DNA of 64,000 nt from Azorinus chamasolen (GCA_963576725.1 OY755252.1:54127931-54191930); one strand, 5' to 3'; counted from the stretch's first letter, positions 1 to 10,640 are shown. Notes: generated by a model not told the origin, from the letters alone. Numbers and translations are program-made.

Positions 1-160
1 AGTAGAGTCTTAGTATAATCTATAAAACTTAGGAATCTGTAAACTAGTGCTTGCTTAATGAAGGGCAAGGGTAATGCAGAAAGCTCCAATAGGAGATTTC
101 TGCATAATCTTTGTCCTGAATTAAGCTATCGCCTGATTTGAAAATCAAGAATTAAGGTGT
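1..160. mobile_element. Decayed family A hairpin element
   Basis: It has the arms GCTTAATG...GCAGAAAGCTCC and their inverted partners around 50-137, with a mutated tip (CCAATAGG). The outer ends are lost or cut by the window edge. It lies downstream of the last visible exon of gene 1. Confidence 0.6.
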
Positions 161-296
161 GTGTTTTCTTAAAATAAGTTTGAGTGGCCTCATTAGCAAG
201 ACTTTAATTGTATATCGATTTAGATATTGTACAAGAGGTGTGCAAGTACGGAACTATGTCCTTGTATTAGTCCGAACAATAAAACATGTAGCCTAC

Positions 297-501
297 CCAT
301 TAAACAAGTCAAAACACTCAGCGTCGTTAATACATGGCTGTGATTGGCAGTCATCAATGTCAAGGTCACAGTCATTGCCTTCCCATCCCAGTAAACAGTG
401 ACATACATATCCGGCGGTGATGTCCTCGCAGATAGCGTTATTCTTACATGGTTGTGAAAAACACTCGTCTACGTCTACTTCACAATGAGCCCCAGTAAAA
501 C
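297..501 (-). CDS. Gene 1 exon 8: EGF repeats 10 and 11 (partial)
   Basis: It runs from acceptor ..TCATTTAG|GT to donor GG|GTAGGC and encodes residues about 365-432. It completes EGF9, then carries EGF10, with the calcium-binding start VDVDEC and O-glucose consensus CFSQPC, and the first half of EGF11 (CQSQPC). The first two bases complete the split codon of exon 7, giving the uninterrupted frame ..CSKGFTGAHCE... The exon ends in phase 2, so at least one more exon lies beyond the left edge. Downstream bases 1-296 show no further exon. Confidence 0.93.
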
Positions 502-739
502 CTAAATGAGAAATTTAGAAAATGAAATTAAAAACAACAACGTTTTCGATAAATACGCAACAGTTTTTCATTGCACTGCATTGCTACAGGTAAAACATCA
601 TTTCAATGCGGCTGGTGCAATGTGGTGTACATAGTTTACAAACTTTGGATTGATTAGATATGATTAGGAATATATTTCCCAAAAAATGATAGCACTAATA
701 TTACTTTTCAGAAAATGTTATTTCAAGGCAATAATTCCA

Positions 740-880
740 GCTGGTGTGCGGTAGGTCGATAGTTCTATCCGGATGTTCTTCTCTGCATGGAGTATTGCAG
801 TTTGTTCCGGGCGAAGAAAAAAACCCTCCGGGGTTTTCCTTCGCCTGTAATTACCTGGACGTCGCGATATCACTGAAGTA
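740..880. mobile_element. SINE body fragment
   Basis: It shares blocks such as TTCTATCCGGATGTTC, TTTGTTCC and ACGTCGCGA with the tRNA-headed element at 30748-30990 but lacks the tRNA-like head. Confidence 0.5.
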
Positions 881-888
881 CTACTAAC

Positions 889-1115
889 CCTTCTCTTTCT
901 GAATTTTAAAATACACCTCTCCTTCTTTACCCATGTCCTGTTGCATTATTACATGTACATATATTTTCACCGTCTACACATATTTCTCTGTGCAATCACC
1001 GCTGTGCACTCGTTGCACAATCAACTTGTAAATAGTGCAGACCCTCATGAGACAGCTCCTGCATGGTCTTCACTATTTACAGGTAGGTATATTGACGTGA
1101 ACAACAAGAGAAGGG
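889..1115. mobile_element. Family E element (TTAA), right hairpin arm lost
   Basis: The left end is degenerate (CTAACCC) and the right end is intact (GGGTTAA at 1113-1119). The central hairpin keeps its left arm up to CTCCTGCA at 1063 and continues directly into TGGTCTTCACTATTTACAGG. Confidence 0.75.
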
Positions 1116-1238
1116 TTAAAGTGACACAAAGACCTGACGGGGTCTCACCAGGATCCATGCTACTTGCTATTCAGTCAGTACATGTAGTAACTAAAACGTT
1201 TGAATAAGTCGGAACAAAGCACACAATGCAGTAACATA

Positions 1239-1386
1239 TAGTAAAACACTTCTAACCGGAAGTTGAGTTTAGTATTAATATCGGTCTTGGAGACCGGTGG
1301 CAGCTTAGTGCATTAAGCTGACATCTGCCTAAAATTACCAAATGTCTTCTCTACTACAAATTCCGGTTTAAAGCGATTTTACAGTA
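1239..1386. mobile_element. Family A' element with collapsed centre
   Basis: The TA-type ends and subterminal CCGG blocks are present, but the hairpin is reduced to GCAGCTTAGTGCATTAAGCTG, a deletion between two TGCA motifs. Confidence 0.65.
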
Positions 1387-1520
1387 CAGGCAATGCGTCA
1401 AAATATTTAACTCTACAATATATTGTCAAGTTTACTAGCAAGGACTCTCCTGAAACCAAAACAAAAGCTATTTCAAATCAATTTATGTAGCTGTACAAAC
1501 TGAATGTAGTATGATTTTAC

Positions 1521-1774
1521 CTTTCGAACAAAAGCACCTATACTGTCCATCAGGGGGCGCCACACAGTTTGCGCCATTTTGACAGGGGTTGTACTCCGGC
1601 GCGCAAGGGTTGAATACCGTCTCACATAACTGGCCAGTGTAAAACGGGGCACAGCGACATAGGAAGTCCCCGACAAGGTCAATGCAGGTTGCCCCATTTT
1701 TACAGGGGTTATTGTGACATTCATTCACTTGCTCGGTACAGTTGATCCCATACCACCCTTCGCTACACTCACAC
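1521..1774 (-). CDS. Gene 1 exon 7: EGF repeats 7 end, 8, 9
   Basis: It encodes residues about 280-364. It ends EGF7 ([13 protein letters not shown]), holds EGF8 with O-fucose consensus C-KNGA-T-C and hydroxylation motif [12 protein letters not shown], and most of EGF9 ([16 protein letters not shown]). The acceptor CCCAACAG has a weak pyrimidine tract, but the first base completes Arg from exon 6 (TATAG|G), which fixes the start. The donor is AAAG|GTAAAA in phase 1. Confidence 0.94.
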
Positions 1775-1854
1775 CTGTTGGGATAGTTGTCATAAAGCCC
1801 GATATGTTTTATTCACAGTAAAATCCCGATGGTTCGAACACAAAAACAAGTCTT

Positions 1855-2070
1855 TAATATTTTCCCTGTTCTATGTTTATTCCAAATTTCAAGATCCACT
1901 AAATATGCATGGACAAAATAGTTACAATGAAATATGTGAAGGTGGAACATTGAAGCCATTTTAGGAAGTAAAGAAACAGATATATCAAATTCCATTCACA
2001 AACAGCTTACCCTGATCCTATATGAGCCGTCTGACCTGAATCTACTCTGTTTGCAAATGCGTGAAAAAGG
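1855..2070. mobile_element. Family K element copy, degenerate hairpin
   Basis: It starts near CCCTGTTCTATGTTTATT and ends near TGCAAATGCGTGAAAAAGGG. The hairpin between is damaged (CCCTGATCCTATATGAGCCG). A worn family A hairpin follows at about 2080-2180. Confidence 0.6.
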
Positions 2071-2201
2071 GTTTGTTTGAAGCATAGCGTTACGACGACA
2101 GGTGGAAGCATCATGCAAAAATATTCTCTAGGAGCTTTCTGCATGGCCTTGACCCTGCAATAAGCAGCCACCTGCCTAAATGCCACCAATTGTTAATTAC
2201 A

Positions 2202-2403
2202 CAGTAAAACCTCTCTTAACCGGAATTCTAGTAGAGAATAATTTAGATATTCTAGGCAGGTGACTGCTTAATGCAGGGTAAAGGTCATGCAGAAAGCTCC
2301 TAGAGGAGCTGTCTGCATTACGTCCACCCTACATTAAGCTTGTCACCTGTTCAAGACCGATATTTATACTAAATTTAACGTCCGGTTAAGAAAGGTTCTT
2401 CTG
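2202..2403. mobile_element. Family A' element, full length
   Basis: The ends are CAGTAAAACCTCTCTTAACC and ..GGTTCTTCTG. The central tip is CTCCTAGAGGAG inside GCAGAAAG..CTGTCTGC arms, and the length is about 202 bp. Confidence 0.8.
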
Positions 2404-2619
2404 TACTTAAATTCCGACAAATTCGAGTTTTTACTGCATTAGTTATTATATTTGTTTGATTTTAACGGATGAAAGTCAAGTAGGTAAATAGACTAAATAA
2501 TTACAAAAGAACAATAACTTAAAATACTTTTGACGTCAAAAATAATTATTCTGCATACAGTATCGTCTGCTTTTAGTTTCAGAGTGGATTAGAATATTGG
2601 CGCTCTGCCAGATTAATAG

Positions 2620-2767
2620 AATCAAGCATGGGTTTTGTTAAAGACGGAGGTTTCTATACCCGAGGTTGGTCTGTTCCAGTCGGAAACGAGCTTTAGCGAG
2701 TTTCCGATAGGAACAGACCAACCGAGGGTATAGAACCCCCCGGCTTTAACAAATCCCATGCTTGATT
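2620..2767. repeat. Long foldback 1 (arms about 73 bp)
   Basis: The two arms pair with about nine mismatches. The outer arm starts AATCAAGCATGGG and the tip is GAGCTTTAGCGAG. It is unrelated in sequence to the TA and TTAA families and lies in intron 6 of gene 1. Confidence 0.85.
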
Positions 2768-3314
2768 ATTTTTCTCGCTGAAATACGCCCTAAAACCAAG
2801 AAAATTAACGAATTTGTGAAGTACTACTTTACATTGCGTAATACGACTACTATATCTAATAGCAACAGATCGCAGCATAACTTTAGACGTGACACCAAAT
2901 TCTTGCATAAAACGTGCTGTTGTAGTCCCGCTAGACCATGTATTAACGAGGCGATTCTCGTGCTCACGCGCTGTTGTTGACCGGTTTTAATTATACCTAT
3001 TACGGGCCTAAGGTAAACAATGGACACGAATGCTACAGCGTTTTGACCTAAGCTAGATGAACGCCGGGGTATGAGTATTTCCAGGAGCACCGACAATGAA
3101 CTGTTTTTAGTGATAGACATATTGAATGAAATTCCGTGTAAACGGTATTTGGTACAATCATGAATTGACGTCGCAAAGAAAACAGTGGCCCGGAAACAGC
3201 ATAAATCGCCGAAGTGTCTTAGAAGTGTATAGTTTTGCTGCCATTGTTTTGCTTGTATTTTGAAGAATTAAATTGATGCAGGAGAGTAGAAAATTGGTTT
3301 TATGCAAGAATAGC

Positions 3315-3453
3315 GTTAATACACGTTTGTTTTCGGGCAATAACATCTGCAGTGTCCCTCGGGAATGTTGTTGCCCTCGCCCTTTAGGGCTCGGGCCAAC
3401 AACAGTCCCTCGAGACACTGCAGATGTTATTGCCCGAAAAAACGTGTATTAAC
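3315..3453. repeat. Long foldback 2 (arms about 68 bp)
   Basis: The arms begin GTTAATACACG and end CGTGTATTAAC, and the tip is GCCCTTTAGGGC. Pairing is near perfect with a few mismatches and a small indel. TTAA lies just inside both outer ends. Confidence 0.85.
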
Positions 3454-3895
3454 CCTCTAATGACGTCATTTGTTATGACAACCACAATCATTACGTTTTG
3501 GCGTAAATATAAATGACTGAATGACTACAAAACAACGTCTTCGATTAATTAAATAGGCTTTTAAAATGTTTATATGATAAATATAATTTCATATTCGTGC
3601 TAATTACTTATATTAATTTCAATTCATAAGGCTGTTGCCTATAGAAATGTTGTATAATTCTGTAAGAAGTCCTTCCCTTGTATTGATTTTACCCAATCGC
3701 GCGTATAAATACACTAGTCACGGGGTGTTCCAGATAAGGATTTCTAGTACGGCTATTTTTAGTAACTCAGCTTATCTAGCTTGACTGAGAAGCGAGAATA
3801 AAACGTCTCCACTACAAATAGATTCTTTTTAAATCAACGGATATATTAATGGATATAGAAGTAACGAGGTTCACAATTCTTTAATAATTACGAAA
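3454..3895. other. Intron sequence without recognised elements
   Basis: This is AT-rich intron 6 of gene 1. I see no hairpin, tandem repeat or coding-like frame here. Confidence 0.6.
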
Positions 3896-3901
3896 CCTTA
3901 C

Positions 3902-4070
3902 CTATAGGAATTAAACAGGTCAACACAGAAGGCGCCATTTTTACAAGAGTTGTACACCTCGCATTCGTCCCTTTCTCGTTCGCACAGTGAACCATCGTAC
4001 CCGATAGGACATTCACAGTCGTAGCCAAGATGCCGGTCTTTACAACTGGCGCCATTTCTACATTCATTGC
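3902..4070 (-). CDS. Gene 1 exon 6: EGF repeats 6 and 7
   Basis: It runs from acceptor TTTGTAG|GC to donor TATAG|GTAAGG, residues about 224-279. EGF6 reads C-RNGA-S-C (O-fucose consensus) with CKDRHLGYDCEC. EGF7 reads ECEVYNSCKNGAFC with CVDLFNSY and is completed by exon 7 (RCEC). It enters in phase 1 from exon 5 (..NDCI|GNEC) and leaves in phase 2. Confidence 0.95.
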
Positions 4071-4520
4071 CTACAAAGACATTTTGTGATGTGTGATTTT
4101 GCCATGTTTCTACTCTCTTTTAATAATCCCACTAGAGATGTACTCTGAGCAAACAATGAAAACAGTCTAGACCCGATATAGACATCCTGTCTGATGAGAT
4201 GGTCTATCTGTTCGCTGTGCGAAAACATAGAGAACAAATTACTACATGGAAAACATTAGCTCATTTAATTTCACCAAATCTATATTTGACTCGTTGCAAA
4301 CTAAATAAATATCGTTTATAAATTTTGCATTCTGCTGAAATTCTGATTATTCCGCTTGTCTACCTATTTCCTAAAAATGCAGCTAGTGAGTAAACCTGGA
4401 CCCTGATGAGATGCCATGCAGATGGCAAGCAACACCCCATTTTGATATTGGTTACGACTCTTTCTTTCAACCTAAAAGATTTATCATGACAGAGAGTAAA
4501 CTTTTTCCTACTAAAGCCAT

Positions 4521-4830
4521 ATTGCACGTTGAACATGTTTAACATAAATCATCATTGTGCATTTAAAATGTTTAACACGAAGTCTTATTGCACGTTTATC
4601 ATGTTTAACATGAAGCATTGTTGCACGTTTAACATTTTTAACATAAGAATTGTTGCACGTTGAACATGTTTAACATAAAAAATTATTTGCACGTTGAACA
4701 TGTTTAACATAAAGAATTATTGCACGTTGGACATATTTGACATGAAGCATTATTGCACGTTGAACATGTTTAACATAAAGCATTATTGTGTGCTGAACAT
4801 GCTTAACATAAATCATTAGTGCGTGTTGGG
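4521..4830. repeat. 32-33 bp tandem repeat, about nine copies
   Basis: The unit resembles ATTATTGCACGTTGAACATG plus TTTAACATAAAG. Copies diverge by a few bases. It lies in intron 5 of gene 1. Confidence 0.85.
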
Positions 4831-4867
4831 TTTATGAAACAAAACAACCGTATTCATTTCGAAGGTT

Positions 4868-4972
4868 TGAAAAATGTTCACCCTGCATTAAGCAGCCACC
4901 TGCCTAAACGCATCTAAAATATTCTCTACTAAATTTCCAGTTTTGGAGGGGTTTACTGTACTAATTTGCAGC
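4868..4972. mobile_element. Right half of a family A' element
   Basis: It keeps CACCCTGCATTAAGCAGCC and the right end GGGGTTTACTGTA. The left half is missing. Confidence 0.6.
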
Positions 4973-5088
4973 CATAACTTAACATGCATGTTAAAGTTTA
5001 TCTAGGTTTTCAAGAACCAACAGCAATGGCATCAAGACATTTACTGATTTACCTACCATTACCAAAAGGAGAAAGTGTTATTATCTAC

Positions 5089-5247
5089 CTATACAGTCGT
5101 TGACAGGCGATTCACAGAATTCCCCCACCCACCCTGGCTCACACAGACAGCTGAAGTCGTTGACTCCGTCAATACACAGGCCGTTACCATAGCAGGAGGT
5201 GTCGTTGTCAAGGTCACAGTCTTCAAGGTTGACCTCGCATAATTGAC
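5089..5247 (-). CDS. Gene 1 exon 5: EGF repeats 4 end and 5
   Basis: It runs from acceptor TTTTCAAG|GT to donor TATAG|GTAGAT, residues about 171-223. It completes EGF4 (..GFTGQLCEV) and contains EGF5 (DCDLDNDTSCYGNGLC, CIDGVNDFSCLC), then begins EGF6 (VNDCI). Phase 1 in and phase 1 out, consistent with both neighbours. Confidence 0.95.
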   Translation of the reverse strand, partial: VNYARSTLKTVTLTTTPPAMVTACVLTESTTSAVCVSQGGWGNSVNRLSTTV

Positions 5248-5301
5248 CTTGAAAAGGTTAATATCTCGAATAATCAACTTGAATACCGTTTATTCGATCT
5301 A

Positions 5302-5499
5302 CAGTAAAACAAACACCATTAATGAGGTATATGTCTGGGTCTTAGAGACAGGAGGTAGTTTAATGCAGGATGAAAACAATACAGAACGCTACTAGAGGAG
5401 CTTTCTACATTACTTTCATCATGCATTAAGCTACCGCCTGCTTTTAAAGACACCCATGATGTTTATTTATTAAGTGGTCGCTTTAGATAGGTTCAACTG
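5302..5499. mobile_element. Family A element, full length
   Basis: The ends are CAGTAAAAC and GTTCAACTG flanked by TA. The centre is GCTACTAGAGGAGC within CAGAA..TTCTAC arms. It is in intron 4 of gene 1. Confidence 0.78.
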
Positions 5500-5895
5500 T
5501 ATTCTATATGGATATAACACATGAATACACTAGCAAATTGATATCGGCACTTAGGTTGTATCAAATGAGATACATGTACGTATATTGACCAAGAGCTGGG
5601 ACCATTCATTACAAATAAGCCCGAACTTAAAATATGCCTTCATCGAAAGCTGCATGTGTGAGATTTCTCAAAAACAATTTGCTACCTCCTCCCCCCTCAG
5701 CCCATGGATTAATACTACATGTCCTCATAGGAAATCTGTAAAAGTAGTTCCGGCAAACAACGTGACGCCGTCACCCGGAAGTGATACCATCACTAGTGAC
5801 GAAATCAAACGTGGGTATATGAGATTCATCTAACTGCAAATAATCGAAATGTATATAATACAGGATAATACTATGAGTCACCGTAATACTCGTAC

Positions 5896-6121
5896 CAGTA
5901 AATCCTAAAGGACAGTCACAAGCAAACCCACTAAGGGACTCGTTAAATATCAAGTCGTTTCTGCAAAAGGCGTCGTTCTCACAAGGGAGAATATCACATG
6001 GCAGCAGGTTACAGTTATCTCCCCTGAAAGGTTCGTCGCACTCACAGGCGTAGCCGTTCACTATGTTTATGCACGTGCCGTTTCTGTGGCAAGGAGTTGA
6101 AAGGCACTCATCAATGTCCTC
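5896..6121 (-). CDS. Gene 1 exon 4: EGF repeats 3 and 4
   Basis: It runs from acceptor GCTCACAG|GAG to donor ACTG|GTACGA, residues 96-170. EGF3 starts EDIDEC with both Notch-type sugar consensus motifs (CLSTPC and C-HRNG-T-C) and CINIVNGYACEC. EGF4 starts LLPCDILPC and has a longer C3-C4 loop. Phase 0 entry matches exon 3, which ends ..GPECQ. Confidence 0.95.
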
Positions 6122-6129
6122 CTGTGAGC

Positions 6130-6750
6130 AACAGAAAAACGTGTCAAAGTTCTACACAAGCAAGGTTTTACGCAAGCGTAAAATGGCTGCGTAACATGTT
6201 TTTAAGCAGGATAGAAGAAAAAGAGGGAGCAATATTGTTTAGTACTTTTAATTAACATATACATTGGGAAAACATGACTGTTATGTATTAATTAATACAT
6301 GTAGCAGAAACGGGGGAATGTTTTAATGAGCCATGATGCATAATACCTGTGTTTGACACCAATAATACACATTACGTCACAGATCAATGTTATTCATTTG
6401 CTGAAACACACTGACGTAGAAACCATTATCACATTAAGTGATGTTCACAAGGCATAAATACTCCCATACTTACAGTCTACATGAAATTATTCCAATAGGT
6501 CGACTCAATGCCCATTAACTTTTTCACTTATATTGTCCCCAAATTAAGAACAGGTTAGTATAAGATAATTATACATTTAAGTATGGTGAAATATGCAAAA
6601 CGGTCAACAAAACCACGAGTAAACGGTCTCAGCTAAATAACTTTACCAAAGCCAAAATGCAAACAAAGGACTTATATTTTTATGTACAAAATGGTTTTAA
6701 ACCAAAAGCATGTATACTAAGGGTGCTAAGAAAATATGAGAGAAAAAAAT
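6130..6750. other. Intron stretch without recognised elements
   Basis: AT-rich part of intron 3 of gene 1. No MITE ends, hairpins or arrays recognised. Confidence 0.55.
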
Positions 6751-6754
6751 AATT

Positions 6755-6833
6755 CAGCTTCCATCGAGGATCGAACCCACGCCCTCACGTTTCCTAATCC
6801 ATCGTTATAATCGTTAGACCACGCTGACAGCTA
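6755..6833 (-). mobile_element. tRNA-like sequence, probably SINE head or tRNA relic
   Basis: On the minus strand a box-A-like GTGGTCTAACGATT is followed by the box B GGTTCGATCC. The acceptor ends do not pair as a clean cloverleaf, so I do not call a functional tRNA. Confidence 0.5.
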
Positions 6834-7267
6834 TGATTGGGAATGTGATTTTAATCAGTTATACCTAATTCACTAGCATTTTCACTGAAACTGGATCATG
6901 GCAGAAAAGAAAGAAATAACCCCGACAAAAATATGCTGAGAAAAATGTGCAACCGCTGAAAAATATATTACAATGCAGTAAATAGCAGCCAAACAAATAT
7001 AAACTCTACTTGGAATTTTCTATCAAACATTTAAATAAAAACTAATCCCGCAGAAACGCATAAGGACTTTTTAAACCTCTAAACCGCTATCGCCGCAGCC
7101 AATCAATACCAATTGTTTTTAACCCTTACCCGTTTGATAAAAAATACGTCTACTCAAACTATGATCTTCTACAATTTTCACTTTCACCCGACTCGCTATA
7201 AAACTATTTGAGACACCATTGATTGAGTGCCAAACAGACAGTGGATTCAGATGAGACGCCAGCTTAA

Positions 7268-7492
7268 CCCATTTGCTCCCACGATCCTATATATGGGACG
7301 TAGGCAAACAGTGTAGACTCTGATCAGACGCCGCATAATGCGGCGTCTGATCAGAGTCTACACTGTTTGCTGATATGAATTTAATATAAAACAAAATTGA
7401 AAATTTAGGTCAGGCATCCCTCAGATAAAACATGGACTAATCCAATATATAAACATGGAAGAATCCACTGGCCGCAAATGGGTTATTCCGGT
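7268..7492. mobile_element. TTAA element with perfect 33-bp hairpin arms (family F-like)
   Basis: The left border is TTAACCCATTTG and the right border AAATGGGTTA(T). The hairpin at 7304-7370 has exact 33-nt arms around a single A. Its stem carries CTGATCAGA on both strands, unlike most related copies. Confidence 0.8.
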
Positions 7493-7626
7493 ACATATTA
7501 AGAGACTCTGAAATTACAATGGATTTAGATTAAAATCAGCATCATGAAGCAACACATATAGCATTAATTCCTAAAATGTAAAGTTAAACGGAAAGTCAAA
7601 GTTCAGTGTGCGTGATAATTCACACA

Positions 7627-7939
7627 CAGCTGAACTTTGATATCTCGAACACGGATAACTTGAACTTCCGGATAAATTGATGTAAAACTTAGGTCCTCAC
7701 AAAGTTTACAACACAGAACTGTTCTAAATTTATCACTACGCATATCTAGAAAAGCATGTCACAGCTTAATGAAGATCGAAAGTAATGCTGAAACTCAGGA
7801 ACTTTCAGCATTACTTTAGACTTACATTGAGTTGCGAACTTCATGAATTGTCCAGAATAGAAATAGGATTACTCGAACTTCTGTTATCCCGAAGTAATTT
7901 GTATGGCCCTTTGACGTTCAAGCTATTGAAGTTCAACTA
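7627..7939. mobile_element. Family B element (pogo-type, TA)
   Basis: The ends read CAGCTGAACTTTGATATC and GAAGTTCAACTA. The internal hairpin is AATGCTGAAA..TTTCAGCATT. Confidence 0.7.
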
Positions 7940-8605
7940 CATTTACTTGCTTATTGTTTAAGAAATTTTGTCTAAATTATGTTTTTGAATATGTTCATTT
8001 TGCAAAAACATTACTGTAACATGTAACACAAACACTGCAGATCCTGGCCAGGGCACCACTATAAACCCTCTGATCCTGGTCTACACTGTATTTATTCCAT
8101 TTATGGAACCGTTAGAGTAATTTATTTTTATTTTAATGATAAGCTCATAAGCTTACGTCATTGCAGTTTCGTTTAATATCACCATTTATCACATAATCTG
8201 CCGTGTGGGAGTGCCGAAACAGAAGTGCCGTAAATCAACAGAATGTCCTAAATCGCGGAAATGCACTAGTGCATTTTTATTCAAATTAAGATAATGAATC
8301 TTAAAGAGAATACAGGGAACCAATGCATGGCGTCGTTGGCCAATCGTAGCGCTCATTTAATGGTTAGCAGCCAATCGTAGTGTTCCATCCTCCATGTGCG
8401 TCGTTTGTACTACGCTGTTTTTAAACAATGGCCGAAACAGCCGTCAGTTATAGCATGTTTCATTTTCTGTGGCATTTATATGCAGAAATCTTATGTGTTT
8501 CATTTTCTCTGGGTTATGTGTGTATGTGCACGTGTCATATTATTATAGTAAACTCGTTTCATAAAAACAATTTGTAATGGGTACCCATGTAAGATCATGT
8601 ATGTA

Positions 8606-8948
8606 CAGTTAACCCTCGTTACAACGGAGGTGTTTGTTTCCAGACAGTTTGCTGGTATAACGAGGTTGCCGCTATAACGAGTTTAAATATGAAAGGAACT
8701 ATATGGCCAGTTTTAAACTAGTATCAAGAGGTGAATGCTTAATGCAGAACGCAAGAAGTGAAAAAGCTTCCTTTGGGAGCTTTTTGCACTTCTTGTGTTC
8801 TGCATTAAGCGATCACCTGTCTTATTGGTATTGTACATACTAATTTAGTGGTTGTTTTAAAGACGCTACGCTAATTTTGTTTCCAGGCATACTACCGGTA
8901 TAACGAGGGTACAATTGTAACCAATGCCGGTATAATGAGGGTTCATTG
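8606..8948. mobile_element. Family J element (pogo-type, TA duplicated)
   Basis: It is flanked by TA at 8604-8605 and 8949-8950. The ends are CAGTTAACCCTCGTTACAAC and, inverted, CAATGAACCCTCATTATACC. The centre is a TTAATGCAGAACGCAAGAAG hairpin. Confidence 0.8.
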
Positions 8949-8979
8949 TATTAGTATGGACATAACTGATAACTGTTAA

Positions 8980-9167
8980 CCCTTTCAACCCGGGGCACGC
9001 ATGCACTGTCATTTACAAACAGTGTAGACCTTGATCAGAGGGCTACTAGAGGATCCCTCCGATCAGGGTCTACACTATTTGTAACTCAATCCTCTTTTCA
9101 TACTTGATTCTGTAGTTAAACACTTATAAATGTACTATTCCAGTCTGACGGTTCAGGGTTGAAAGAG
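8980..9167. mobile_element. Family F element
   Basis: The left border is TTAACCCTTTCAACCCGGGG and the decayed right end is AGGGTTGAAAGAG. The hairpin at about 9021-9087 has the stem ACAGTGTAGACC..GGTCTACACTAT. Confidence 0.75.
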
Positions 9168-9209
9168 TCAGTGATACTTACAGTGAACCTGTGTAATAGC
9201 CAACATCTG

Positions 9210-9418
9210 AACCCTTTACCCCATGAATATTCATGTAAGAAATAATGACACCATGACTATCAGTTATGTTAGTTTTTATAATGGCACATGCATACAAGAG
9301 ACTGAATTATTACATTTGTTTCTTTCGTAAGTAAACAGAGCAAACTACTGGTGCCGTCTGATATGGGTCTACTCTGTTTGCAAAGGCATAGAAAGGCGTG
9401 TTTATGGAGTAAAGAGCT
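9210..9418. mobile_element. Family C element, hairpin partly deleted
   Basis: CCCTTTACCCCATGAATATT is at the left and GTTTATGGAGTAAAGAG at the right. The central stem is mostly gone (GAGCAAACTACTGGTGCCGTC). Confidence 0.7.
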
Positions 9419-9517
9419 AAAATAATGATGTCCTGTTCCAGATTAAATCACGTGCCCGTCATAAGTTTTCCCCAAACTAGAAGTTGTTATAGCTACGGAG
9501 CAAGTAAATTTTCCTAC

Positions 9518-9654
9518 CTGACATTCTGGTCCCGTGAATCCCGGAGTGCACGTGCACCTATAACTGGCCACACCATCTGAACACGTGGCGTTATTTCTAC
9601 ATGGGGTACTGAGACAGTCGTCGAAGTTTATTTCACAGTTCGGTCCTGCATAGC
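9518..9654 (-). CDS. Gene 1 exon 3: EGF repeats 1 end and 2
   Basis: It runs from acceptor TTTGAACAG|GC to donor TGTCAG|GTAGGA, residues about 50-95. It completes EGF1 (GYAGPNCE) and holds EGF2 with both sugar consensus motifs (CLSTPC, C-RNNA-T-C) and CSDGVASYRCTC. A family C element ends about 15 bp upstream of the acceptor. Confidence 0.95.
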
Positions 9655-9669
9655 CTGTTCAAATATAAG

Positions 9670-9910
9670 AGCTACTTTACTCCATGAATATTCATGCAAG
9701 AAATAATGATGCCACGAATATATATTTGATTAATTTTTGTATTGGCATATGAACACAAGAACTTTTGACCATGGAAATTGTAGAATCATATCTATATTAT
9801 ATCATAAGCAAACAGAACAGACCCAGGTAAGACGGCTCCTATAGGAGCCGTCTTACCTGGGTCTGCTCTATTTGCAAAGACGAATGAAGGCGTATTTATA
9901 GAGTAAATAG
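9670..9910. mobile_element. Family C element next to exon 3
   Basis: The left end is TTTACTCCATGAATATTC and the right end GAGTAAATAG before TTAA (9911-9914). The centre is an exact GCTCCTATAGGAGC (9835-9848), with identical GACCCAGG..CCTGGGTC on both arms. Confidence 0.82.
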
Positions 9911-9914
9911 TTAA

Positions 9915-10118
9915 CTCTTTCGCCGCCACAGGCGAGACCGTGATTGCCGTTGCAAACAGTTGGGGTGAAGATGAGACGCCGAGTAACACGGCGTCTCATC
10001 AGGATCCAAGCGGTTTGACACCCTTATTACATGTATGTGTTTAAATGAAAATTGAGACAACTCTAATTTGACACCAGAAGCAGACAATGATCTTAGCAAA
10101 CGAAATGTATTTGGCGGC
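9915..10118. mobile_element. Family D element sharing TTAA with the preceding C element
   Basis: The left end is CTCTTTCGCCGCCA after TTAA 9911-9914 and the right end is GGCGGCGAAAGG. The hairpin is GATGAGACGCCGAGTAACAC and its partner. Confidence 0.75.
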
Positions 10119-10149
10119 GAAAGGATTGAACCTTTCTAAAGTGACAACC

Positions 10150-10373
10150 CTTTCTCTGTTCTATGTTTATTTCAAATTTCAATACCTACTGAGTATTCAC
10201 GGACAAAACCGTTATAATGGAATGTGGAAAACTGTAGCCACTTCAGAAAGTAAGAAACAGATCTTTCAAATTCCATTAACAGACAGAGCAGACACTGATC
10301 ACACTGCTTCTATAGGAGCCGTCTGATTTGGGTCTACTGTGTTTGCAAATACTTGAAAACACGTGCATATATA
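10150..10373. mobile_element. Family K element
   Basis: The left end is CCCTTTCTCTGTTCTATG and the right end ATATATAGGAAATGG. The hairpin (ACTGCTTCTATAGGAGCCG) has a worn left arm. Confidence 0.7.
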
Positions 10374-10379
10374 GGAAAT

Positions 10380-10640
10380 GGTTAGAACAAGCGTATACAG
10401 AGTACCGAATATATTTCCTTCATATAAAAACGTATTTTCACGCATTTGTAAACATAGTAGACCCAGATTCTGTAGATGCCGTCTGACCAGGGTCTGCTCT
10501 GTTTGCTTATGTTACAATATAGATCTGATGCTTCAGTTTCTGTCTGAACTAAAACACCATGTATTCATACGCCATTATGAAAAATAATCATATTACTAAT
10601 GATGCCACTATTTCTAACATGAATATTCCACAGGGAAAGG
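10380..10640. mobile_element. Family L element
   Basis: It runs from ATTTCCTTCATATAAAAACG to GGGAAAGGGTTAA. The hairpin is reduced (CAGATTCTGTAGATGCCGTC). Confidence 0.65.

Noticed and set aside
4521..4830. CRISPR-like regular array
   Set aside because: Units are contiguous without unique spacers and the genome is eukaryotic.
6755..6833. Functional tRNA gene
   Set aside because: Box B is good, but acceptor and anticodon stems do not pair and no terminator T-run follows. A SINE or relic is more likely.
9822..9861. Hairpin as a transcription terminator
   Set aside because: Same hairpin type occurs dozens of times in introns and intergenic DNA with element ends and target duplications, and the window is not bacterial.
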